DNA of 13,532 bases from Verrucomicrobiota bacterium (GTDB taxonomy: Bacteria; Verrucomicrobiota; Verrucomicrobiia; Limisphaerales; UBA1412). Location of the stretch: positions 1 through 13,532 of the forward strand of contig JAFZAR010000159.1 of the NCBI GenBank assembly GCA_017557085.1, in the 5' to 3' direction. How positions within the stretch are numbered: the first letter of the stretch is position 1; each line of letters begins with the position of its first letter. Positions 7,867-13,532 of this stretch are shown piece by piece. The notes beneath the pieces were generated by a model. The model made no database searches. It was not told the origin of the DNA and was given only the letters and a program-made list of their open reading frames with translations. Both the position numbers and the translations under genes were made by a program.

Positions 7867-8703
7867 TTAAACAACCATTGAAGGTGTTACAGGATTTCCT
7901 TTTTTCGAGCGATAAAGACGAATTAAATCGCCCATCAAAGACGGATGCAGGAGCATGACTTTTTTGACCACCGATGGGAAACAGTTTTCAAACGCAGCTT
8001 TCCAATTTGTTCCCAGCTGAGGAGTTACCATCATTCTCACCACGTCATTACTGGCGGATATCAAATCCGATTCATTCCAGTCGTATGCAACCGGCTTGAA
8101 TGAAAGCAATTCTAACGGCATAAGGATAATAGGTTTTCCATCCAGAGGATGGAACGGAACCTGGTAAGCTTTCCCCTGATGACGATAAAGACCGCTTTGA
8201 ATATTAAGTTCCTTCACTACACGCTCTGTATATGAAAATAAGTTGGGCAGGATCACCTTAGCCATCATTGCACCGGAACGTTTCATTTCAATTCCCTCCA
8301 AGACAAAAATCAAAGTGAATAATTCCATGTCTGTAATGCCCGCACGTATAAACTTTCTGGCGGTAGATGTCACGGAAGCGCCCATTTCCGGTTTCAAACC
8401 ACAGACTCCACGGCTGATTGCATGGGAGAAGTGAATATTCATATCTCCTAAAGCCAGCTCATTGACAACCTCCGAATAAAAGACATCATCACTTCTGTTT
8501 GAAACCTGCAAAAGTCTCACCAATCCAGAAGTATAACGACGAAAACGCGCCAAGGCCTCCTGCAGCTCCGGCAATTTGGCCACTAATAATGCGTGAGGAT
8601 CCATGTAAACCAAGCTGTCTCGGTCTACTAAAGCATTGAAAACCCCACACCTCTCCAGACCTTCTGGAGAGACACCCAACAGATCACCCAATTTAGTTTT
8701 CAT
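7867..8703 (-). CDS. Uncharacterised protein, 278 residues, upstream of lysS
   Basis: I cannot assign this to a named family. It has no signal peptide and no convincing membrane helix, so it is probably cytoplasmic. Visible segments are VFNALVDRDSLVYMDPHALL (21-40), an acidic/aromatic patch; an Arg-rich helical region at 50-72; and a possible core DMELFTLIFVLEGIEMKRSG (125-144) leading to NLFSYTERVV. A later hydrophobic strand region, KPIILMPLELL (190-200), precedes AYDWNES. From memory this layout (VD-D...DP, then D-E/M-LF...E, YT-R, PIILMP) resembles a scattered family of hypothetical proteins, but I cannot name or verify it. The last 20 residues are basic, then Pro/Val-rich; C-terminal truncation relative to relatives is possible. 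It is the first gene of the lysS-containing unit and starts at ATG 8703 after a divergent promoter region. Confidence 0.8.
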   Translation of the reverse strand: MKTKLGDLLGVSPEGLERCGVFNALVDRDSLVYMDPHALLVAKLPELQEALARFRRYTSGLVRLLQVSNRSDDVFYSEVVNELALGDMNIHFSHAISRGVCGLKPEMGASVTSTARKFIRAGITDMELFTLIFVLEGIEMKRSGAMMAKVILPNLFSYTERVVKELNIQSGLYRHQGKAYQVPFHPLDGKPIILMPLELLSFKPVAYDWNESDLISASNDVVRMMVTPQLGTNWKAAFENCFPSVVKKVMLLHPSLMGDLIRLYRSKKGNPVTPSMVV

Positions 8704-8721
8704 AGCGCAAACCGAGCAATA

Positions 8722-8750
8722 TTGATACTATAGAGATAACGAAATGTCCA
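8722..8750 (-). promoter_or_regulatory. Candidate promoter for the leftward unit (uncharacterised gene, lysS)
   Basis: On the minus strand TGGACA (8750-8745, 5 of 6 to the -35 consensus) and TATCAA (8727-8722, 4 of 6 to the -10) are 17 bases apart. They lie just upstream of the ATG at 8703, so the leader would be only about a dozen bases. A nearby TATAGT (8732-8727) overlaps but lacks a matching -35. Called by eye. Confidence 0.3.
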
Positions 8751-8800
8751 GTCGGAAGCGAAAAACCTTCGCAAAAAAAACAACATAGAGTAGAAAAAGC

Positions 8801-8829
8801 TTAAAAAATTGGAAAATGTATGCTTTAAT
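8801..8829 (+). promoter_or_regulatory. Candidate extended -10 promoter for the signalling/glycan unit
   Basis: TTAAAA (8801-8806, 4 of 6 to consensus) and TTTAAT (8824-8829, 5 of 6) are separated by 17 bases. The -10 is preceded by TGC, giving an extended -10 element. Transcription would start near 8836, directly before the leader hairpin. An A-rich tract lies upstream (8771-8806), which could act as an UP element. Called by eye. Confidence 0.45.
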
Positions 8830-8840
8830 AAGCGCGTATT

Positions 8841-8872
8841 GAAGGATGCTTTATTGGCATAAGCCCTCCTTC
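8841..8872 (+). other. Leader hairpin before the REC-PP2C-kinase gene
   Basis: GAAGGA (8841-8846) pairs with TCCTTC (8867-8872). Inside it, GCTT (8848-8851) pairs with AAGC (8861-8864), and AT (8853-8854) extends the stem with AT (8859-8860) around a bulged T, closing on a TGGC loop. The hairpin ends one base before an in-frame TTG (8874) and 13 bases before the ATG (8886). The left arm is the only Shine-Dalgarno-like sequence in the leader and is wholly inside the stem. The structure could therefore affect translation. It is a prediction by inspection, without a folding energy. Confidence 0.5.
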
Positions 8873-8885
8873 ATTGTCAGAAAAT

Positions 8886-10508
8886 ATGGAAAATTCACCC
8901 TCCATCAAGATACTAGCTGTAGATGATGATAGTTTTATGAGACAGCTCATTGCGAGATGTCTCCCTGAACCGGATTTTATTGTCACCCTCTGCCCTAATG
9001 CCATGGAAGCCATGACTGTATTCAAGGAGAAACAGTTTGATTTTCTCATTTTGGATATCATGATGCCCGGCATCAGCGGCTTACAGCTTCGTTCCTTGAT
9101 CCGCCAAGAAAACGCAACAATCCCAATCATGCTGCTGACAGCAAAAGTGGATGATGCCGAAGGGTCTCTTCTCAAAGAAATATCAAGTGATAAAAATACT
9201 TATTATCAAAATAAGAAGTTTACCAAGAGCGAACTTCAATCATTGATAAAGAGTATCATGGGGCGCATGTGGCAAGCCAAGCAAGAGAAGGATTATTTCA
9301 AAGAGATGGAGAATGATATTTCTCTGGCCGGAGAAATCCAAAAGCACATGTTCCCTCACTGGTGGACACTGGATGGCGGGATCCAATTTTGCCATTATTT
9401 CCGTCCGTATATGAAAATCACCGGAGATATGATCAACCACTTCAAATTAGAAGATGGTGTTTTCCTGGAAATCATAGGTGATATCAGCGGACACGGCATC
9501 CAGTCAGCATTAACAATGTCCGCGGTCGAAAACTCCATTTCAAATTATATCCGGAAGACTCTTTTATCAGATATCCAGCCACATCAGATACTGAATCATT
9601 TACAGGCATTTATGGAGGATATTTCTACAGAGAAATATATGACCTGCCTGGTTGCGATCGTTGATTTCAATGTAAATATGATGACCTATCAATTGGCAGG
9701 GCATCAAGCTCCTATCATCTTTTCTCCTTCACAAAATAAGGCTATCCCAGCTAAAGACTTTAAAACCGGCTCTATCCCTGTAGGACTTATGAAAGGGACT
9801 GTATATAATGAATCAGATACAGGAACAATTCAGCTGCCGGATGATGCCATTATCTTTCTTTATACAGACGGGCTCGGTGATATTCAAGATGATGCAGGAG
9901 AAGCTGCCGGTGAAGAGCTTTTGCAACAATTGGTTAGCTCTATATCGCATGAAGGGTTATGTCCCTCCACTAATTTCAAGATCATGGATATTTATTTTAA
10001 AGCGGGATATACAAATATTAGTGATGACATTACCCTGGCTGCGATTTCTCGTCACACTTTGAGACCTCACAATTATGATTTCTCAATTAGTCCATCTGTA
10101 TACGAGATAGATCAATTTGTTCAAAAAGCAAATAATCTTGTTCTTGAACACACCCATGATGAAATCCTTGCCGGGAAAGTTGAAATCCTCTTTTCTGAAT
10201 TTTTAAATAATATCGCCGTCCATGGACTTGGCCGGCGCAATGCCAAACGTCCCATCATTTCTGTCCATATAGAATTCCTTGAAGAAAATATGATGATTAC
10301 AGTCTGTGACCAAGGAAAAGCATGGGATATGCAGTTAGGAGAAACAAGCAATACGCTAACAGACAATTTCTTCTCGGACTTGAAAAACCGCCGTTTAGAA
10401 TTTCACGGTCGCGGTCTCCATTTACTTAAGTCTATTTCAAAATCCATTACACGTTCACGTTACGCAGATACACTCAACGAAACAATTTTTCTAATAAATT
10501 ATAAATGA
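8886..10508 (+). CDS. Response regulator - PP2C (SpoIIE/RsbU-type) phosphatase - GHKL kinase fusion
   Basis: This is a three-domain signalling protein of 540 residues. A receiver domain (about 7-121) has the acidic residues D13-D15, the phospho-acceptor D57 in LILDIMMPG, T85, and a Lys at about 110. A linker with a LAGEIQKHMFP element (147-157) leads into a PP2C/SpoIIE phosphatase domain (about 142-388). Its metal-binding acids are all visible: D181 (GDM), D199 (GDISGHG), D328 (YTDG) and D380/D381 (SDD). The C-terminus (about 400-540) is a GHKL ATPase like RsbW/SpoIIAB: N-box FSEFLNNIAVHG with N441/N442, G1 box CDQGKAWD with D475, and HGRGLHLL. By analogy, phosphorylation of the receiver would control dephosphorylation of a STAS anti-anti-sigma protein, but no STAS gene is in the window. 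The ATG at 8886 was chosen over an in-frame TTG at 8874. Its stop overlaps the Hpt gene. Confidence 0.93.
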   Translation: MENSPSIKILAVDDDSFMRQLIARCLPEPDFIVTLCPNAMEAMTVFKEKQFDFLILDIMMPGISGLQLRSLIRQENATIPIMLLTAKVDDAEGSLLKEISSDKNTYYQNKKFTKSELQSLIKSIMGRMWQAKQEKDYFKEMENDISLAGEIQKHMFPHWWTLDGGIQFCHYFRPYMKITGDMINHFKLEDGVFLEIIGDISGHGIQSALTMSAVENSISNYIRKTLLSDIQPHQILNHLQAFMEDISTEKYMTCLVAIVDFNVNMMTYQLAGHQAPIIFSPSQNKAIPAKDFKTGSIPVGLMKGTVYNESDTGTIQLPDDAIIFLYTDGLGDIQDDAGEAAGEELLQQLVSSISHEGLCPSTNFKIMDIYFKAGYTNISDDITLAAISRHTLRPHNYDFSISPSVYEIDQFVQKANNLVLEHTHDEILAGKVEILFSEFLNNIAVHGLGRRNAKRPIISVHIEFLEENMMITVCDQGKAWDMQLGETSNTLTDNFFSDLKNRRLEFHGRGLHLLKSISKSITRSRYADTLNETIFLINYK

Positions 10509-10822
10509 AACAACAAATTCTAGATTATTTAAGAGATTCCTTTGGATTAGAAGGAAGTGATGCTGAGGATTTATATCAATCCTATGTCGAAACACTTGAT
10601 GAAAATATCAGTAAATTTGATTCATTGTTAGCCGATGACAATTTTACTGAATTTACCCGCGCGGCGCATACCATTAAAGGATGCGCAATGAATAGCGGCC
10701 ATCAGGAAATGCACCTCGCCGCACTTGAGCTGGAAAAAGCTGCAAAGGCCAATGACAAAGCTCTTTGTCTCCAGTTGATGGAACCAGTAAAAAATATTTA
10801 TATGCAGCTTAAGGGAGCTTAA
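10505..10822 (+). CDS. Hpt-domain histidine phosphotransfer protein
   Basis: This is a free-standing phosphorelay carrier of 105 residues, consisting of one Hpt four-helix bundle and nothing else. The phosphorylatable histidine is H55 within AAHTIKGCAMNSG, the classic HT(I/L)KG...N-x-G signature. The remaining sequence is helical, with an acidic N-terminal half and a Lys/Ala-rich helix at about 70-85. Its ATG overlaps the stop of the preceding response-regulator gene (ATGA, four bases shared), which implies translational coupling and roughly equal amounts of the two proteins. Hpt proteins shuttle phosphate between receiver domains, so the receiver of the preceding protein is the natural partner. 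No histidine kinase is encoded in the window; it must act from elsewhere in the genome. Identification is secure; the partner is inferred from overlap. Confidence 0.92.
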   Translation: MKQQILDYLRDSFGLEGSDAEDLYQSYVETLDENISKFDSLLADDNFTEFTRAAHTIKGCAMNSGHQEMHLAALELEKAAKANDKALCLQLMEPVKNIYMQLKGA

Positions 10823-10852
10823 ATCGTTTTTTAAGATTTTGCAGCTCAATGG

Positions 10853-11560
10853 ATGGTCAAAGGAAGAGACGAAATTATTAAATCCATTGAGGCGCGAACT
10901 TCAAGGTCACGTTTCAATGCAATATCAAAGGCGTTTTTTTGGGATGCCACTGTGTGGTTTGCCTATGTATTAAAACGCATGATGGATATTTCTATCTCTT
11001 TGTTAAGCATTATCTTGTTGTCTCCATTGATGATTGGAGTTTCCATTGCCATCAAGATGGAATCAAAAGGGCCTGTCATTTTTAAACAAACTCGTGTGGG
11101 CAAGAATGGAAGACATTTTCTTTTTTATAAGTTCCGTTCCATGAGACAGGATGCTGAAGTCAAAAAACAGGAGCTTTTGCTTCAGAATGAAAGTAAAGAC
11201 GGTGTTATTTTTAAGATGAAAGATGACCCACGCATCACTCGCATTGGTAAATTTATTCGCCGTTACTCCATAGATGAACTTCCACAACTTTTTAATGTTT
11301 TAGAAGGAACCATGAGTTTGGTGGGTCCCCGACCTCCCCTGCCTGATGAGGTCAAGGAATATACTTTGGAAGATCGAAAACGGCTCCATATCAAACCGGG
11401 AATCACTTGTATCTGGCAAGTCTCAGGCCGCAGTGATATTCCATTTAAACAACAAGTTGGTCTGGATGAAGAGTATATTAAGAGCAGAGGTTTTATTCGA
11501 GATATTGTTATCCTTTTAAAGACAATCCCTGCAGTCCTGACTGGAAGAGGAGCTTATTAA
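10853..11560 (+). CDS. Polyprenyl-phosphate sugar-1-phosphate transferase (bacterial sugar transferase, WcaJ/PglC-like)
   Basis: This 235-residue monotopic phosphoglycosyl transferase moves a sugar-phosphate from a nucleotide sugar to undecaprenyl phosphate. That is the first membrane step of exopolysaccharide, O-antigen or protein-glycan assembly. After a 42-residue lead comes KRMMDISISLLSIILLSPLM (41-60), a membrane-dipping helix with its helix-breaking SP. KQTRVGKNGRHFLFYKFRSM follows (78-97). The catalytic Asp-Glu dyad is D141-E142 in SIDELPQLFNVLEG. Next come SLVGPRPPLP (155-164), KPGITCIWQVSGRSD (181-195) and a C-terminal helix ending GRGAY. All the expected catalytic elements are intact. 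It lacks the multi-pass N-terminal domain of full-length WcaJ and so resembles the small, PglC-like class. It lies 30 bases after the Hpt gene and two bases before the next gene. The sugar substrate is unknown. Confidence 0.94.
   Translation: MVKGRDEIIKSIEARTSRSRFNAISKAFFWDATVWFAYVLKRMMDISISLLSIILLSPLMIGVSIAIKMESKGPVIFKQTRVGKNGRHFLFYKFRSMRQDAEVKKQELLLQNESKDGVIFKMKDDPRITRIGKFIRRYSIDELPQLFNVLEGTMSLVGPRPPLPDEVKEYTLEDRKRLHIKPGITCIWQVSGRSDIPFKQQVGLDEEYIKSRGFIRDIVILLKTIPAVLTGRGAY
11546..11552 (+). promoter_or_regulatory. Strong Shine-Dalgarno sequence for the pseudoenzyme-like gene
   Basis: AGAGGAG lies within the last codons of the sugar transferase gene, 10 bases before the ATG at 11563. It is the best ribosome binding site in the window, which suggests that the 445-residue protein is made in quantity and coupled to the transferase. 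Confidence 0.6.
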
Positions 11561-11562
11561 CC

Positions 11563-12900
11563 ATGATCGCCGTCTTCAAATTGGGTACCCCTTCTGCCTC
11601 ATGGTTGACAACATACTTCAGCAGCTTCAGTCCTTATTTGCTTCCCATTCTGGGGAAACCATTGATTGAATTCTATATTGATTACTGTTCCTTGTGTGGA
11701 GTGACTAAAATCCTCCTGATTCAGGAAGGCTTCTATCAAGATATCAATTATTTTGTAAAAGATGGTTCCAAGTGGGGCATTGAAATAAAAAAAGGATTGG
11801 GTACTGTTACCGATACCTTTGAGAAAATTATTGATGTCAATAAACTTATACAACAAACAGAAGTTCTTTTTTTTGAAGATTTTTTCTTTCCACTCTATAA
11901 CAAATCAACAAAGAAAACATTGTCTCCACAGGCAATCAGCCAGTTAAACAAGATACATCTGACTCCAATCCAAAACAGTTCTCAACTCCCCTATTGCGAG
12001 GAAATCATTATTGATTCCATATTAAGATATTATAACTTGAATATGGAATTATTGACTCAATATACAAATCAACTGATGATGAAAGGATACGGGGCTGAAC
12101 CAGGTGTTTTCATAGGGATGAATGATGACATTGCAAGGCAAACAGAACTCCTCCCCCCTTTCATTATTGGAAACAATGTTCAGATCAATTCTGGAGTACA
12201 AATAGGTAAAAACACTATTATTGGTGATACTTGTATTATTGATCATGGTTCTGTTCTTACAGACACTATTGTATTTGATAAAACTTATGTTGGCTTTGAT
12301 TTGAATTTGAGCCAAAAGATAGTGTACGAGAATAACATTATCGATCCGATTAATAGTATTTTTGTACAACTGAATCAAAGTATCATCTCCAAGCTGGAAG
12401 GCAATTTAGTCAGCAAATGGGGGCGGCAGATCATTGTCAGTACTTTGGCTGCATTCTGTATTTTCCTCATGCTGTTCCCCTTCCTGTTATTTAAGCTAAC
12501 AGGACTGCCTAAACATAAATGGATCACTTATCGAAAGTCCAACGGTCAACCCTGCTCCAAACAAATCCCTGTCTATGAGGAAAATTTACATCTGAAGAAT
12601 ATTTGGTTCTTTAGATTGTCACTAGATAAGTTCCATCTTCTTTTCCATGCTATGTGCGGAAAAATTTACCTTATCGGGGACACTCTCTGGGATCATGAAA
12701 ATCAGGCCAAACTTTTGGCCAAATATCGAGACTATCACCCCGGAGCTTTTTCTTATTCTGATTCTATCAGTACCTCTGATGAGGAGGAACGTATCATCAG
12801 TGACCATTATTATAAACATAACCGCTCACTAAAAACCGATACTCTTTTGATATTCAAGACTTTCTTTAGAAGACTTTTCTATGGAAAAAGCTCTCAATAA
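11563..12900 (+). CDS. Degenerate nucleotidyltransferase - hexapeptide repeat - degenerate sugar transferase fusion
   Basis: This 445-residue protein has three recognisable parts. Residues 1-175 resemble a sugar-nucleotidyltransferase fold (YLLPILGKPLIEFYIDY, 25-41), but the glycine-rich GxGTRL loop is absent and the catalytic Lys of the Pro-Lys-Pro motif is replaced (SPYLLP). The usual Gly-Asp metal site reads FFEDFFF (103-109). Residues about 198-245 form left-handed beta-helix repeats (PFIIGNNVQINSGVQIGKNT and following). A hydrophobic segment at 288-310 contains a Pro, as in the membrane-dipping helix of sugar transferases. Residues 351-440 align colinearly with the preceding sugar transferase: RLSLDKFHLLF against RYSIDELPQLF, IGDTLW against VGPRPP, and HPG against KPG. 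The catalytic Glu is Lys (K356) and the GPRP motif is lost. It probably acts as a structural or regulatory partner, but a divergent activity cannot be excluded. It starts two bases after the transferase stop. Confidence 0.85.
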   Translation: MIAVFKLGTPSASWLTTYFSSFSPYLLPILGKPLIEFYIDYCSLCGVTKILLIQEGFYQDINYFVKDGSKWGIEIKKGLGTVTDTFEKIIDVNKLIQQTEVLFFEDFFFPLYNKSTKKTLSPQAISQLNKIHLTPIQNSSQLPYCEEIIIDSILRYYNLNMELLTQYTNQLMMKGYGAEPGVFIGMNDDIARQTELLPPFIIGNNVQINSGVQIGKNTIIGDTCIIDHGSVLTDTIVFDKTYVGFDLNLSQKIVYENNIIDPINSIFVQLNQSIISKLEGNLVSKWGRQIIVSTLAAFCIFLMLFPFLLFKLTGLPKHKWITYRKSNGQPCSKQIPVYEENLHLKNIWFFRLSLDKFHLLFHAMCGKIYLIGDTLWDHENQAKLLAKYRDYHPGAFSYSDSISTSDEEERIISDHYYKHNRSLKTDTLLIFKTFFRRLFYGKSSQ

Positions 12901-13532
12901 ATCAAAATATACTTTTGACTATGACTTTCATATTGAGTCACTTCTGGATGAATCCCTGAGCCAGATCGCACATGAAGCCCAGCAAGCCATTTGTGCAAAG
13001 CATCTGAAGTATCTGGTACTAGGCGGCGGCTACGGCCGCGGGGAAGGAGGCATTCTAAAAAGAGAAAACGGAGAGACTGATCTTTATAATGATTTAGATT
13101 TTTTTGTGATTTCTGACACTTTTATTCCTCATATCAATAAGGAGCTTGATTTAGTATTTCAAAGAATATCGAAGGAATGGCATTCCAAACTGCATATAGA
13201 TGTTGATTTTAGTCGTTCAACATACGTTGGTTATATTAAGAAACGGCTTCATATCCAGATGTGGCGCGAGATGGTTCTTGGCGCACAAATTCTTGTAGGA
13301 GATAAAAATGAATTCAAAAAAGATTTTCAAAACTTACCCTCTCAAATGCCTGCATCTGAAACAGCAAAACTCTTAATTAATAGACTGACAGGACTTTTTT
13401 TAGCTCGACAGAAGCTCTTTCAAAATTCGCTTTCAGATGAGGACTATGATTTTATCGCTCGGAATATCAATAAAGCGATCTTAGCTTGCGGTGATGTCGT
13501 ACTGATTTCCTTAAATAAATATGCATTCCGCA
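12881..13532 (+). CDS. Pol-beta-superfamily nucleotidyltransferase (partial, right edge)
   Basis: 217 codons are visible from ATG 12881; the gene runs off the right edge. The core reads YLVLGGGYGRGEGG (44-57), the glycine-rich helix-turn motif of minimal and MNT-type nucleotidyltransferases. YNDLDFFVI (69-77) carries the two metal-binding aspartates D71 and D73. A third acidic pair, D107/D109 in HIDVDFS, fits the third catalytic strand. These enzymes transfer a nucleotidyl group to small molecules, proteins or other acceptors; the acceptor here is unknown. The C-terminal visible part is helical, with RLTGLFLARQKLF (168-180). The start codon lies 20 bases inside the preceding gene, so the two are translationally coupled. 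Its place after two sugar transferase-type genes suggests a role in glycan assembly or decoration, but that is inference. Confidence 0.82.
   Translation, partial: MEKALNKSKYTFDYDFHIESLLDESLSQIAHEAQQAICAKHLKYLVLGGGYGRGEGGILKRENGETDLYNDLDFFVISDTFIPHINKELDLVFQRISKEWHSKLHIDVDFSRSTYVGYIKKRLHIQMWREMVLGAQILVGDKNEFKKDFQNLPSQMPASETAKLLINRLTGLFLARQKLFQNSLSDEDYDFIARNINKAILACGDVVLISLNKYAFR

Noticed and set aside
8874..8885. TTG at 8874 as the start of the response-regulator fusion
   Set aside because: It adds only four residues before the ATG at 8886, neither start has a good ribosome binding site, and ATG is the more likely start. It remains possible.
10815..10847. Possible hairpin (CTTAAA/TTTAAG, with GAGCT/AGCTC outside) between the Hpt and sugar transferase genes
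   Set aside because: The inner stem is only A/T pairs apart from one and the outer arms are separated by unpaired bases. It is too weak to call a terminator, though it leaves some doubt about a single transcript.
10853..12900. The sugar transferase and the 445-residue gene as a single gene split by a frameshift
   Set aside because: The first gene ends with a normal full-length transferase C-terminus, and the second has its own strong Shine-Dalgarno and ATG and starts with a different domain.
1..13532. CRISPR arrays, tRNA or rRNA genes, insertion sequences, phage or integrase genes
   Set aside because: No regularly spaced repeats, no cloverleaf-like segment, and no transposase or integrase motifs were seen on either strand.

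Overview
The window is a densely packed bacterial chromosome segment, about 13.5 kb, with every gene oriented away from one divergent intergenic region (8704-8885). The best guess for the source is a PVC-group bacterium (Lentisphaerae/Verrucomicrobia-like). The reasons are a Tat-exported Gfo/Idh/MocA oxidoreductase of the type common in that group, an HflK homologue with a large extra multi-membrane N-terminus, an ABC-2 permease next to the HflK/HflC pair, and sparse Shine-Dalgarno use. This is inference from gene content; there is no rRNA or tRNA gene to confirm it.

Left half, minus strand (8703 down to 1). First transcription unit: an uncharacterised 278-residue protein, lysyl-tRNA synthetase (lysS), a Tat-signal Gfo/Idh/MocA oxidoreductase and an RNase D homologue with a lysine-rich tail and a TTG start. 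It ends at a hairpin (3542-3577). Second unit, with its own candidate promoter (3513-3541): an ABC-2 permease, an HflK-like SPFH protein with an added six-helix membrane domain, and an HflC-like protein that runs off the left edge. The theme is translation, RNA turnover and membrane quality control.

Right half, plus strand (8801 to 13532). A candidate extended -10 promoter and a leader hairpin precede a response regulator fused to a PP2C (SpoIIE/RsbU-type) phosphatase and a C-terminal GHKL anti-sigma-type kinase domain. A separate Hpt phosphotransfer protein overlaps its stop codon. A surface-glycan cluster follows: a monotopic polyprenyl-phosphate sugar-phosphate transferase; a 445-residue protein joining a degenerate nucleotidyltransferase domain, a hexapeptide-repeat segment and a degenerate copy of the same sugar transferase domain; and a Pol-beta-type nucleotidyltransferase cut by the right edge. 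Base composition becomes more AT-rich here.

The most unusual feature is the glycan cluster. An apparently active sugar transferase is followed two bases later by a protein that looks like a multi-domain pseudoenzyme containing a colinear, catalytically broken copy of it. The signalling genes lie directly upstream on the same strand with no convincing terminator between, so a regulated glycan-synthesis system with a pseudoenzyme partner is a reasonable hypothesis. Nothing in the sequence proves it. There is no gene-free stretch over 300 bases, and I saw no rRNA, tRNA, CRISPR array, insertion sequence or phage gene.
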